64,000 nt of DNA, taken from assembly GCF_012395815.1 (NCBI RefSeq), contig NZ_JAAZQQ010000005.1, positions 186,001 to 250,000 on the forward strand, written 5' to 3'. Below, piece after piece: positions 21,354 to 29,725 of the stretch. Numbering within the stretch: position 1 is the stretch's first letter; every line of letters begins with the position of its first letter. The DNA comes from Roseicyclus persicicus. GTDB lineage: Bacteria; Pseudomonadota; Alphaproteobacteria; Rhodobacterales; Rhodobacteraceae. A program made the position numbers and the translations under genes. The notes beneath the pieces were generated by a model that worked only from the letters and a program-made list of their open reading frames with translations, did no database searches and was not told the DNA's origin.

Positions 21354-22586
21354 ATGCCCACCGATCGCTTCACCTTTCCCGGCCATGACGGCCACCGCCT
21401 TGCCGCGCGCCTCGACCGGCCCGAGGGGCCGCAGCTCGCGACCGCGCTGTTTGCGCATTGCTTCACCTGCGGCAAGGACATCGCCGCCGCGCGCCGCATC
21501 TCGGCGCGGCTGGCGGCCATGGGCATCGCGGTGCTGCGCTTCGACTTCACCGGGCTGGGCCATTCCGAGGGCGAGTTCGCCAACACCTCCTTCACCTCGA
21601 ACGTGGCCGACCTGAAGGCCGCGGCGGCCGCGCTGGCCGAACGCGGCATGGCGCCCACGCTGCTGATCGGCCATTCGCTGGGCGGGGCGGCGGCGCTGCG
21701 GGCGGCGCCGGACATGCCGGGCATCAAGGCCGTGGCCACCATCGGCGCGCCCTTCGACCCCGGGCACGTCACCCGCAACTTCGACGACGCGCTGGAGCGG
21801 ATCGCGGCCGAGGGCTCGGGCGAGGTCAGCCTGGGCGGGCGCCGGGTGCGGATCGGGCAGGGCTTCGTCGCGGATGTGCGCGCCGAAAAGATCGCGCCGG
21901 CGCTGGCGCGGATGACGGCGGCGCTGCTGGTGCTTCACGCGCCGCGCGACGCGGTGGTGGGCATCGACAACGCGACGCGGATCTTCACCGCGGCCCGGCA
22001 CCCGCGCAGCTTCGTCACGCTGGACGACGCCGACCACCTGCTGAGCCGGCCCGCCGATGCCGACTACGCCGCCGAGGTCATCGCCGCCTGGGCCGGGCGC
22101 TACCTCGACCTCCGGCCGCCCGCCCCGCCCCCCGGCGCGCCCGAAGGGGTGATCCGCGTGTCCGAGGCCGACGCGCGGGGATTTCTGCAGGACGTGCAGG
22201 CCGGCCCGCGCCACCACCTCGCCGCCGACGAACCCGAAAGCTACGGCGGCACCGACCGCGGACCGTCGCCCTACCAGCTGGTCGCGGCGGGGCTGGGCGC
22301 CTGCACGGCGATGACCATCCGCATGTATGCCCGCCGCAAGGGCCTGCCGCTGACCCATGTCTCGGTCGACGTGACCCATGACCGGGTGCATGCGCAGGAC
22401 GCCGGCGCGCCGTCCGAGCCGCTCGACCGCTTCACCCGGCTGATCCGGCTGACGGGGGCGCTGGACGCGGACGCCCGCGCGCGCCTGCTGGAGATCGCCA
22501 ACCGCTGCCCGGTGCACCGCACGCTGGAGGCCGGCGCTACGATCCGGACGGAACTTGCTCCAGCGGAAGCAGCGTCGTCGCCTTGA
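21354..22586 (+). CDS. Alpha/beta hydrolase-OsmC fusion protein
   Basis: 410 residues in two domains. Residues 1-255 are an alpha/beta hydrolase, with LLIGHSLGGAAAL as the nucleophile elbow and DDADHLLSRP carrying the His. Residues 265-405 are an OsmC domain, with the redox Cys in GLGACTAMTIRMYARRKGLPL and NRCPVHRTLE. OsmC/Ohr proteins reduce organic hydroperoxides; the hydrolase could release acyl or ester groups. The ATG at 21354 gives MPTDRFTFPGHDG, the family start. The 3' end overlaps the convergent Lrp gene by 50 bases. Confidence 0.9.
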   Translation: MPTDRFTFPGHDGHRLAARLDRPEGPQLATALFAHCFTCGKDIAAARRISARLAAMGIAVLRFDFTGLGHSEGEFANTSFTSNVADLKAAAAALAERGMAPTLLIGHSLGGAAALRAAPDMPGIKAVATIGAPFDPGHVTRNFDDALERIAAEGSGEVSLGGRRVRIGQGFVADVRAEKIAPALARMTAALLVLHAPRDAVVGIDNATRIFTAARHPRSFVTLDDADHLLSRPADADYAAEVIAAWAGRYLDLRPPAPPPGAPEGVIRVSEADARGFLQDVQAGPRHHLAADEPESYGGTDRGPSPYQLVAAGLGACTAMTIRMYARRKGLPLTHVSVDVTHDRVHAQDAGAPSEPLDRFTRLIRLTGALDADARARLLEIANRCPVHRTLEAGATIRTELAPAEAASSP

Positions 22587-23019
22587 TCTCCTCCATGCTG
22601 AGGAGCGCGGTGACGTTGTAGATGCGCACCTCGGAGATCAGCGCCTGGTAGAAGGCGTCGTAGGCGCGGGCGTTGCGGACGCGCACCTTGAGGATGTAGT
22701 CGATCTCGCCCGCCAGCCGGTGCGCCTCGAGCACCTCGGGCCGGGCCCGCAGCGCGGCGAGGAACTTCTTCTGCCAGCCCGCCTCGTGCTCCGAGGTACG
22801 GATCAGCACGAAGAAACACGCCTCGAGCCCCAGCGCCTCGGCATCCAGCAGCACCGTCTGCCGGCCGATCACGCCGGCCTCGCGCAGCTTGCGAATCCGG
22901 GTCCAGACCGGGGTCTTGGAGGAGCCCACGAGCCTGGCGATCTCGTCGAGCGAGCGCGAGGCGTCCTCCTGCAACGCGGCGAGGATCTTCCGGTCGAGGG
23001 CATCAATCTGGACGGACAT
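22537..23019 (-). CDS. Lrp/AsnC-family regulator
   Basis: 160 residues. An N-terminal winged helix (about 1-60: LDRKILAALQEDASRSLDEI, SKTPVWTRIRKLREAGVI) is followed by a RAM ligand-binding domain (LIRTSEHEAGWQKKF, AGEIDYILKVRVRNARAYDAF). It is divergent from cysG across a short gap that contains two inverted repeats, so it likely controls the sulfate-assimilation genes, perhaps sensing a sulfur amino acid; this is inferred from position. The preferred start is 23019 (MSVQIDALDRKI). Confidence 0.88.
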   Translation of the reverse strand: MSVQIDALDRKILAALQEDASRSLDEIARLVGSSKTPVWTRIRKLREAGVIGRQTVLLDAEALGLEACFFVLIRTSEHEAGWQKKFLAALRARPEVLEAHRLAGEIDYILKVRVRNARAYDAFYQALISEVRIYNVTALLSMEEIKATTLLPLEQVPSGS

Positions 23020-23080
23020 TCGCGGGTCTCCTCGGCTTGCGAACGGGCGGTGGCGCTTGACCGCCATTAGAGAACGCACG

Positions 23081-23117
23081 TCCCTTTTCGCAAGGGATAT
23101 CTGCCGTTCCTTGGGAA
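23081..23117. promoter_or_regulatory. Candidate operator between the Lrp gene and cysG
   Basis: TCCCTT (23081-23086) pairs with AAGGGA (23092-23097), followed by TTCC..GGAA (23107-23117), in the AT-richer part of the divergent gap. This is a plausible binding site for the divergently encoded Lrp protein. Confidence 0.4.
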
Positions 23118-23165
23118 ATTGTTCTATCTCTGGCGCAGGTTTTCAAACACCGGGGCGCAGGCGCG

Positions 23166-24560
23166 ATGGACCATTTCCCGATCTTCCTGGCGGTCGAGGG
23201 CCGCCGCATCGTGGTGGCGGGCGGTGGCGAGACTGCGCTGGCCAAGCTGCGCCTGCTGCTCAAGACCACGGCGCGGATCACGGTGGTGGCCGAGGCCGCA
23301 GAGCCCGCCGTCGCGGCGCTGGCCGCCGAGGGGCGCATCGCGCTGATCCCGCGCGCCTTCGCGCCCGGCGACGCGCTCTGCGCCGCGCTGGTCTACGCCG
23401 CCCAGGACGACGCCGCCGAGGACGCCCGCGTCGCGCGGCTGGCGCGGGCCGACGGGGCGCTGGTGAACATCGTCGACAACCTCGGGGACAGCCAGTTCAT
23501 CACGCCCGCCATCGTCGACCGCGACCCGGTGACGGTGGCGATCGGCACCGAGGGGGCGGCGCCGGTGCTGGCGCGGGCGATCAAGGCCGACCTCGAGGCG
23601 CGTCTGCCGGCCTCGCTGGGCCTGCTGGCGCGGATCGGCAAGCGGTTCCGCGCCGCCGCCGAGGCCCTGCCGATGGGCCGCAAGCGGCGTGAGTTCTGGG
23701 CCGACTACTACTTCAAGGACGGCCCGCAAGCCATTGATGCCGAGGGCGAGGCGGGGGTCGAGGCGACGCTGGCCGCGCTCCTCGGCCGGCACCTCGCCGC
23801 GGCCCCCGCGGCGGGCCGGGTGGACCTGGTGGGCGCGGGCCCGGGCGACCCGGAGCTGCTGACGCTCAAGGCGCGCCGGCTGCTCGACCGGGCCGACGTG
23901 GTGATCCACGACCGGCTGGTCGCGCCCGCGATCCTGGAACTGGCCCGGCGCGAGGCGGTGCTGATCGACGCCGGCAAGCAGGGCTTCGGCCCGGCCATGG
24001 CGCAGGCCGAGATCTGCGCACTGATGGTGCAGCACGCCGCGGCGGGCGCGCATGTGGTGCGGCTGAAGGGCGGCGACCCTTCGGTCTACGGCCGGCTGGA
24101 CGAGGAGGTGGCGGCGCTGGACGCGGCCAGCATCGGCTGGTCGGTGGTGCCCGGCGTCACGGCCGCCAGCGCCGCGGCCGCCCAGATCGGCCAGAGCCTG
24201 ACCCAGCGCGACCGCAACAGCGCCCTGCGCTTTCTCACCGGGCACGACATGAACGGCTTCGCCGAACAGGACTGGCGCGGGCTGGCCCGGCCCGGCGCGG
24301 TCGCGGCGATCTACATGGGCCGGCGCGGCGCGCGGTTCCTGCAGGGGCGCCTGATGATGCACGGCGCCCTGCCCGACACGCCCGTGACCGCGGTCGAGAA
24401 CGCGAGCCGCCCCGAGGCGCGGGTGATCGCCACCACGCTGGGCCGCCTGCCCGCCGACCTCGAGGGCGCGACGCCCGGCGCGCCGGTGATCCTGCTCTAC
24501 GGCCTCGCGCCCCGCGCGGCGCAGGCCGCCCTGCCCCTGCTGACGGAGGAATTCGCCTGA
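23166..24560 (+). CDS. cysG: Sirohaem synthase CysG
   Basis: 464 residues with two fused functions. The N-terminal part (1-210) is a precorrin-2 dehydrogenase/ferrochelatase: FPIFLAVEGRRIVVAGGGETA is the NAD-binding start. The C-terminal part (215-460) is a uroporphyrinogen-III C-methyltransferase, with VDLVGAGPGDPELLTLKA, LKGGDPSVYGRLDEE and PGVTAASAAAA. The product, sirohaem, is the cofactor of the CysI enzyme two genes downstream. The stop overlaps the next start by one base (TGATG). Confidence 0.95.
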   Translation: MDHFPIFLAVEGRRIVVAGGGETALAKLRLLLKTTARITVVAEAAEPAVAALAAEGRIALIPRAFAPGDALCAALVYAAQDDAAEDARVARLARADGALVNIVDNLGDSQFITPAIVDRDPVTVAIGTEGAAPVLARAIKADLEARLPASLGLLARIGKRFRAAAEALPMGRKRREFWADYYFKDGPQAIDAEGEAGVEATLAALLGRHLAAAPAAGRVDLVGAGPGDPELLTLKARRLLDRADVVIHDRLVAPAILELARREAVLIDAGKQGFGPAMAQAEICALMVQHAAAGAHVVRLKGGDPSVYGRLDEEVAALDAASIGWSVVPGVTAASAAAAQIGQSLTQRDRNSALRFLTGHDMNGFAEQDWRGLARPGAVAAIYMGRRGARFLQGRLMMHGALPDTPVTAVENASRPEARVIATTLGRLPADLEGATPGAPVILLYGLAPRAAQAALPLLTEEFA

Positions 24561-24859
24561 TGCCCCGCCCCTTTGTCCCCAAGGTCCTGACTGCCAACGC
24601 GCTGATCGAGGGCGACGTGGTCTACCTCGCCCCGGACGGCGGCTGGACGCGCCACCACGCGCAGGCCGAGCTGATCGAGGACGAGGCCACGGCGGCCCTG
24701 CGCCTGCTCGACGCCGAGGCGCGCGGCCACGAGGTGGTGGGCCCCTACCTTGCCGACGCCGCGCGCGGGCCGAAGGGGCCCGAGCCGGTCCATGTCCGCG
24801 AGAGCTTTCGCACGCGGGGCCCGTCCAACTACGCCCACGGCAAGCAGGAGCGCGCCTGA
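24560..24859 (+). CDS. DUF2849 protein
   Basis: A 99-residue cytosolic protein of the DUF2849 family, regularly found between cysG and the sulfite reductase gene in alphaproteobacteria. Recognisable segments are KVLTANALIEGDVVYL, DGGWTRHHAQAELI and VHVRESFRTRGPSNYAHGKQ at the C-terminus. No catalytic motif is obvious; its position suggests a helper for sulfite or nitrite reduction. One-base overlaps with both neighbours imply strict translational coupling. Confidence 0.85.
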   Translation: MPRPFVPKVLTANALIEGDVVYLAPDGGWTRHHAQAELIEDEATAALRLLDAEARGHEVVGPYLADAARGPKGPEPVHVRESFRTRGPSNYAHGKQERA

Positions 24860-26535
24860 TGTACCGCTATTCCGAGTTCGACGAGGCCTTCGTCCGGTCC
24901 CGCGTGGCGCAGTTCCGCGAGCAGGTCGCCCGCCGCATCGACGGGTCGCTGACCGAGGACGAGTTCAAGCCGCTGAGGCTGATGAACGGGCTCTACCTGC
25001 AGCTGCACGCCTACATGCTGCGGGTGGCTATCCCCTACGGCACGCTGAACGGCGCGCAGATGCGCGCGCTCGCCGACATCGCCGACCGCTGGGACAAGGG
25101 CTATGGCCATTTCACGACGCGGCAGAACATCCAGTTCAACTGGCCGAAGCTGCAGGACGTGCCCGACATGCTGGACGCGCTGGCCGATGTGGGGATGCAC
25201 GCGATCCAGACCAGCGGGAACACCATCCGCAACGTGACCGCCGACCATTTCGCTGGCGCGGCCGCCGACGAGGTGATGGACCCGCGCCCGGTGGCCGAGC
25301 TGATCCGGCAGTGGTCGACCGACCACCCCGAGTTCCAGTTCCTGCCGCGCAAGTTCAAGGTGGCGGTCACCGGCAGCCCGGCGGACCGCGCGGTGACGGC
25401 GGCCCATGACATCGGGCTGCGGCTGGTGCTGCGCGACGGCGCGGTGGGGGCGCAGGTGCTGGTGGGCGGCGGCCTCGGCCGGACGCCGATGATCGGCAAG
25501 GTGCTGAAGGATTTCGTGCCGCTGGCCGACCTGCTGCCCTATCTCGAGGCGGTCGTCGCGGTCTACAACCTGATCGGGCGGCGGGACAACAAGTACAAGG
25601 CGCGCATCAAGATCACCGTCCACGAGACCGGGATCGAGGAGATCCGGGCGCAGGTCGAGGCCGAGTTCGCGGCCCGCAAGCCGCTGTTTTCCGGGGCCGA
25701 CCAGGCGGCGCTGGCGGCGATCGCGGCGCAGTTCGCGCCGCCGGAGTTCGACGCGGCCGGGCCGGGCGACGACGCGGAGTGGCGCCACGCCGACCCCGTG
25801 TTCCGCGCCTTCGTCGACACCAACGTGACCGCGCACCGCCACCCCGACTACGCGATCCTGACGGTCAGCCTGAAGGCGCACGGGGCGACGCCGGGGGATT
25901 GCTCCTCCGCGCAGATGCGCGTCCTCGCCGGGCTGGCGGAACGCTACGCCCATGACGAGCTGCGCGTGAGCCACGAGCAGAACATCGTCCTGCCGCACCT
26001 GCCCCGCCGCCACCTGAAGGCGGTGCACGAAGCGCTGCTGGAGGCCGGGCTGGCGACCGCCAATGTCGGGCTTGCCTCGGACATCATCGCCTGCCCGGGG
26101 ATGGACTACTGCGCGCTGGCGACCGCGCGGTCGATCCCGGTGGCGCAGGGCATCGCGCTGCGGCTGGAGGAGCTCAGGGTGGAGCGCGAGGTGGGGCCGC
26201 TCAAGATCAAGATCTCGGGCTGCATCAACGCCTGCGGGCATCACCATGTCGGCCATATCGGCATCCTCGGCCTCGACCGGGCGGGGGTGGAGACCTACCA
26301 GATCACGCTGGGCGGCGACGGCGGCCCGGACGCGGCGATCGGCGAGCGGGCGGGCCCGGGCTTTGCCTACGACGAGATCGTGCCGGCGGTGGAGCGGATC
26401 CTGACGGCCTACCTGGCGCTGCGCGAGGGGCCGGGGGAGACCTTCCTCGACGCGGTGCGGCGGGTCGGCCTCGGGCCGTTCAGGTCGGCGCTCTACGGCG
26501 AGGGCGCCGGCGAGGCGCAGGCCGATGCGGCCTGA
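24859..26535 (+). CDS. cysI: Sirohaem sulfite (nitrite/sulfite) reductase
   Basis: 558 residues. A haemoprotein that reduces sulfite to sulfide with six electrons, probably from ferredoxin. Two ferredoxin-like half domains are followed by the 4Fe-4S/sirohaem ligands CPGMDYC (about residues 411-417) and CINACGHHH (about 455). The family also contains nitrite reductases, but the cysG/cysH context points to sulfite. The 3' end overlaps cysH by 11 bases. Confidence 0.93.
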   Translation: MYRYSEFDEAFVRSRVAQFREQVARRIDGSLTEDEFKPLRLMNGLYLQLHAYMLRVAIPYGTLNGAQMRALADIADRWDKGYGHFTTRQNIQFNWPKLQDVPDMLDALADVGMHAIQTSGNTIRNVTADHFAGAAADEVMDPRPVAELIRQWSTDHPEFQFLPRKFKVAVTGSPADRAVTAAHDIGLRLVLRDGAVGAQVLVGGGLGRTPMIGKVLKDFVPLADLLPYLEAVVAVYNLIGRRDNKYKARIKITVHETGIEEIRAQVEAEFAARKPLFSGADQAALAAIAAQFAPPEFDAAGPGDDAEWRHADPVFRAFVDTNVTAHRHPDYAILTVSLKAHGATPGDCSSAQMRVLAGLAERYAHDELRVSHEQNIVLPHLPRRHLKAVHEALLEAGLATANVGLASDIIACPGMDYCALATARSIPVAQGIALRLEELRVEREVGPLKIKISGCINACGHHHVGHIGILGLDRAGVETYQITLGGDGGPDAAIGERAGPGFAYDEIVPAVERILTAYLALREGPGETFLDAVRRVGLGPFRSALYGEGAGEAQADAA

Positions 26536-27277
26536 GCCCCTGCCCTTCGCGCCGGTCGCGGCCCGGGTCGCGGCGCTGAACGCGCGCTACCGGCACCATT
26601 CGGCGATCTCGGTGCTGGGCCACGCGCTGTCGGACGCGGACGCGGGCCGGATCGCGCTGGTGTCGTCCTTCGGGGCGGAATCGGTGGTGCTCCTGCATAT
26701 GGTGTCGCTGGTCGACCCGGGCGTGCCGGTGCTGTTCCTCGAGACCGGGATGCTGTTTCCCGAGACGCTGGACTACCAGCGCGAGGTCGCCGACCACCTC
26801 GGCCTGCGCGACGTGCGCGTGATCCGCGCGAGCCGCACCCGGATCGCGGCGCATGACCCCGAGGGGCTGCTGCACCGGACCGACCCCGACGCCTGCTGCG
26901 CCCTGCGCAAGACCGCGCCGCTGGAACATGCGCTGGCCCCCTTCGACGCCTGGATCACCGGGCGCAAGCGGTTTCAGTCAGGCAGCCGCGCGGCGCTGGA
27001 GTTCTTCGAGGCCGAGGGCGCGGACCGGATCAAGATCAACCCGCTGGCCCACTGGGCCCGCGAGGACGTGGCCGACTACATGGTCAACAACCGCCTGCCC
27101 CGGCACCCGCTGGTGGCCAAGGGCTACCCGTCGATCGGCTGCGCGCCCTGCACCACGCCGGTGGCCGCGGGCGAGGACCCGCGGGCCGGGCGCTGGCGCG
27201 GGACCGACAAGGAGGAATGCGGCATCCATTTCGTGGATGGCAAGGCGGTCCGGGGGCCGCTCCGTGTCGTTTCCTGA
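26525..27277 (+). CDS. cysH: Adenylylsulfate (APS/PAPS) reductase
   Basis: 250 residues. Contains VSSFGAESVVLLHMV (the nucleotide-binding PP-motif region), FLETGMLFPETLDYQ and the iron-sulfur Cys set CC, CAPC. KEECGIHF at the end carries the catalytic Cys. The CC and CxxC pairs bind a 4Fe-4S cluster, which marks an APS-type (assimilatory, thioredoxin-dependent) reductase rather than the enterobacterial PAPS type. It supplies sulfite to CysI. Confidence 0.93.
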   Translation: MRPEPLPFAPVAARVAALNARYRHHSAISVLGHALSDADAGRIALVSSFGAESVVLLHMVSLVDPGVPVLFLETGMLFPETLDYQREVADHLGLRDVRVIRASRTRIAAHDPEGLLHRTDPDACCALRKTAPLEHALAPFDAWITGRKRFQSGSRAALEFFEAEGADRIKINPLAHWAREDVADYMVNNRLPRHPLVAKGYPSIGCAPCTTPVAAGEDPRAGRWRGTDKEECGIHFVDGKAVRGPLRVVS

Positions 27278-27298
27278 GCGGGTGACGCGGGCGGGATT

Positions 27299-27320
27299 GC
27301 GTATTTTCGGAAAGATGAAG
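27299..27320 (-). repeat. Type A gene-end repeat, copy 3 (reverse)
   Basis: GCGTATTTTCGGAAAGATGA, one of the diverged copies, 21 bases after the cysH stop. Its AAAGATGAAG part includes an in-frame ATG (27315) of the next gene. Confidence 0.65.
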
Positions 27321-27332
27321 GACGGGATCGGA

Positions 27333-27743
27333 ATGGAACACGGGCGGATCATGCGGGACGCGGGCTTTGTCGCCGAGGACTGGGCGGGCGGCTTTGCGCC
27401 CCCGGCCGAGGCGGCCACGGCGGCCGGGATCGAGATCGACCCGGGCTGCGACCTGCCGGCGCTGGCGCCGCACCTGGGCCGGATCGGGATGATCCGGGTC
27501 CGGTTCCCGAAATATGCCGACGGGCGCGGCTTCACGGTCGCGCGGCGGCTGCGGGCGATGGGCTATGCCGGGCGGCTGCGCGCGGCCGGCCCGGTGATCG
27601 CCGACCAGTACGCGATGGCGCGGCGGGCGGGCTTCGACGAGGTCGAGGTCGAGCCCGGCGTCGCCGCCCGCCAGCCCGAGGCGCAGTGGCGCGCGCGGGC
27701 CGACTGGCGCGCCGGCGACTACCAGGCGCGGCTGCGCGGCTGA
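27333..27743 (+). CDS. DUF934 protein (sulfite-reduction accessory)
   Basis: About 136 residues of the DUF934 family, which almost always accompanies cysI/cysH in proteobacteria and has been annotated as an oxidoreductase helper, without biochemical proof known to me. Motifs are LGRIGMIRVRFPKYADGRGFT, ARRLRAMGYAGRLRA and VIADQYAMARRAGFDEV. Two in-frame starts are possible: 27333 (MEHGRIMRDAGF) and 27315, inside a repeat element. I prefer 27333, as its protein starts like the family, but the upstream one cannot be excluded. Confidence 0.85.
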   Translation: MEHGRIMRDAGFVAEDWAGGFAPPAEAATAAGIEIDPGCDLPALAPHLGRIGMIRVRFPKYADGRGFTVARRLRAMGYAGRLRAAGPVIADQYAMARRAGFDEVEVEPGVAARQPEAQWRARADWRAGDYQARLRG

Positions 27744-27755
27744 CGAAGGGTTCCC

Positions 27756-27769
27756 CTGACCTAGATCAA
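27756..27769. promoter_or_regulatory. FNR-type binding site candidate before fpr
   Basis: CTGACCTAGATCAA matches the FNR/FnrL consensus TTGAT-N4-ATCAA perfectly in the right half and three of five in the left. It lies 43 bases before the ferredoxin reductase start. Confidence 0.4.
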
Positions 27770-27811
27770 AGCCTAAGAAGGAGGCGGCGGCTAGACCGGC
27801 GCCATGTGCAG

Positions 27812-28669
27812 ATGACCGAGCTGAGACCCGTGAAAGACATCGACGCCAAACCCGCCAAGGCGACCCCGACGCTCCCCGACGCGCAGACCGTGACCGAGGT
27901 GGAGCATTACACCGACCGGCTGTTCCGGTTCCGCTGCACGCGGCCGGCCTCGCTCCGGTTCCGGTCGGGGGAATTCGTGATGATCGGGCTGATGGACGAC
28001 CCCGACCCGGCGACGGGCAAGGTCAAGCCGCTCTTGCGCGCCTATTCCATCGCCTCGCCGTCCTGGGACGACGAGCTGGAATTCTACTCGATCAAGGTGC
28101 CGAACGGCCCGCTGACGTCCAAGCTCCAGCACATCCAGCCGGGCGACGAGGTGATCCTGCGGCCCAAGCCCGTGGGCACGCTGGTGCATGACGCGCTGTT
28201 GCCGGGCAAGCGGATCTGGTTCTTCGCCACCGGCACCGGCATCGCGCCCTTCGCCTCGCTGCTGCGCGACCCGCAGACCTACAGCGACTACGACGAGGTG
28301 ATCCTGACCCACACCTGCCGCGAGGTGGGCGAGCTGACCTACGGCGCGCGGCTGATCGAGAGCATCCGGTCGGACGAGCTCCTGGCCGAGCTGATCGGCG
28401 AGGGGTTCCACGAGAAGCTGCGCTACTACCCCACGACCACGCGGGAGGAGAGCCCCAAGATGGGCCGGATCACCGACCTGATGCGCTCGGGCGAGGTGTT
28501 CCGCGACCTCGGGGTGGAGCCGCTCTGCCCGCAGAACGACCGCGCGATGGTGTGCGGCAACCTCGCCTTCAACCTCGAGATCAAGGCGATGCTGGAGGAA
28601 TACGGGCTGCGCGAGGGCGCGAATTCGCAGCCGGCGGAATACGTGGTGGAAAAGGCCTTCCTCGACTGA
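27812..28669 (+). CDS. fpr: Ferredoxin-NADP reductase
   Basis: 285 residues. An N-terminal FAD domain with LRAYSIASPSWDDELEFYS (FAD motif RxYS) is followed by an NADP domain with FFATGTGIAPFASLLRDP and MVCGNLAFNLEIKAML. The C-terminal AEYVVEKAFLD is a bacterial Fpr ending. It exchanges electrons between NADPH and ferredoxin or flavodoxin and could feed the sulfite reductase upstream, though a 68-base gap separates it from DUF934. ATG at 27812 was chosen; a longer frame exists but is Arg-rich and unlike the family. Confidence 0.93.
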   Translation: MTELRPVKDIDAKPAKATPTLPDAQTVTEVEHYTDRLFRFRCTRPASLRFRSGEFVMIGLMDDPDPATGKVKPLLRAYSIASPSWDDELEFYSIKVPNGPLTSKLQHIQPGDEVILRPKPVGTLVHDALLPGKRIWFFATGTGIAPFASLLRDPQTYSDYDEVILTHTCREVGELTYGARLIESIRSDELLAELIGEGFHEKLRYYPTTTREESPKMGRITDLMRSGEVFRDLGVEPLCPQNDRAMVCGNLAFNLEIKAMLEEYGLREGANSQPAEYVVEKAFLD

Positions 28670-28688
28670 ACCGGGGCGCGGCCATGAA

Positions 28689-28722
28689 AAAGGCCCCCGC
28701 GACCGGCGTCGCGGGGGCCTTT
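28689..28722. terminator. Bidirectional terminator between fpr and the repeat protein
   Basis: AAAGGCCCCCGCGAC (28689-28703) and GTCGCGGGGGCCTTT (28708-28722) form a perfect 15-base stem with a four-base loop. On the minus strand it is followed by TTTTT. Confidence 0.85.
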
Positions 28723-28744
28723 CCCGTGTGGACGGGGTGTCCGG

Positions 28745-29542
28745 TTACTCGAGGCCGAGCAGGCGGCGCACCCGCTCCAGCGCGGCGGGCAGGAGCTCGG
28801 GGTTGTCGCGCGCGCCGCCCAGGACCGTGGCGGCCGTCCGCTTGGCCAGCGCCGACATCTCGGACGCCTCGACCGCGGCGATGGCCTGGTCGTAGTCGAA
28901 GCCCTCGACGGTGAAGAGCTGCGCAAGGGCCGCATCGCCCGCTTCCTCGGCGGCGACGGCGGTTTCGGTGACGGCCTCGGCGGCGGCACCCTCGACCGCG
29001 GCGGCGGCCTCGGTGGCGGCTTCCACGGCCGGGGCCGCGGCGCTGGCGGCGGCGTCGGTGGCCTCGGCCGCGGCGGTGGTCGCGGCGTCGGTTGCCTCGG
29101 CGGCGGCGGTGGTGGCGGCCTCGGTCGCCTCGGCGGCGGCGGTGGTGGCGGCCTCGGTCGCGGCCGCGGTGGCGTCGGCGGCGGGGGCGGCCGCGTCGGC
29201 GGCGGCCTCGGTCACGGCCTCGGTCGTCGCGGCGGCCTCGTCGGCGGCCCCCTCGACGGCGGCGGTGGCGTCCTCGACGGCGCCCTCGACCGCGGTGGCG
29301 GCCTCTTCCACGGCGCCCTCGACGGCGGTGGCGGCCTCCTCGACGGCGGCTTCAACGGCCTCGACCGCGGCCTCGACGGCCTCGGCCGCCTCTTCGGCCA
29401 CGGTCTCGGCGGGCGCGGCCTCCTCGGCGGCGGGCGCTTCGGGCGCGGCCATGTCGGTCGCCTCGGGCGCCCCCTGGCTCAGGAAGTAGCCGCCGACGCC
29501 GACCGCGGCGATCAGCGCGATGATGATGAGAACCCTGGTCAT
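28745..29542 (-). CDS. Membrane-anchored Ala/Glu-rich hendecad-repeat protein
   Basis: 265 residues. Residues 1-22 form one hydrophobic signal anchor ([20 protein letters not shown]). Residues about 45-200 are almost entirely Ala, Glu, Thr, Val and Asp, with an 11-residue period ([11 protein letters not shown] twice, [11 protein letters not shown] then [11 protein letters not shown] twice). Residues 205-265 look like a small helical domain ([20 protein letters not shown]). The anchor should leave the long amphipathic helix in the periplasm. I do not know a named family. Hendecad repeats occur in LEA-type and apolipoprotein-like helices that lie on membranes. The opposite strand is also open, an artefact of the repeat. 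Confidence 0.75.
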   Translation of the reverse strand: MTRVLIIIALIAAVGVGGYFLSQGAPEATDMAAPEAPAAEEAAPAETVAEEAAEAVEAAVEAVEAAVEEAATAVEGAVEEAATAVEGAVEDATAAVEGAADEAAATTEAVTEAAADAAAPAADATAAATEAATTAAAEATEAATTAAAEATDAATTAAAEATDAAASAAAPAVEAATEAAAAVEGAAAEAVTETAVAAEEAGDAALAQLFTVEGFDYDQAIAAVEASEMSALAKRTAATVLGGARDNPELLPAALERVRRLLGLE

Positions 29543-29711
29543 ACCTTCCCCCATTGGGATCGTTCAATCTGCGGCCCGCATACTCCCACAGCGGTCAAAC
29601 CGCAATGCTGCACCGCGGCGGCGGTGGCGAAAGCGGCGGCCCGTCGCCCAATTCGCCTTGAAAGAGAAGGACGTCGCAGATACGTTGGCGCCCCAAATCG
29701 TAGGCAACCCC

Positions 29712-29725
29712 AGGAGGCCCCCATA
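29712..29725 (+). promoter_or_regulatory. infC ribosome-binding site and AUA start
   Basis: AGGAGG (29712-29717) lies five bases before ATA at 29723. No ATG, GTG or TTG in this frame lies close to the Shine-Dalgarno sequence. Confidence 0.7.

Noticed and set aside
28911-29489. Plus-strand Ala/Ser-rich frame opposite the hendecad protein
   Set aside because: It is a mirror of the repeat. The minus frame has a signal anchor, a terminator and a C-terminal domain, so the plus frame is an artefact.
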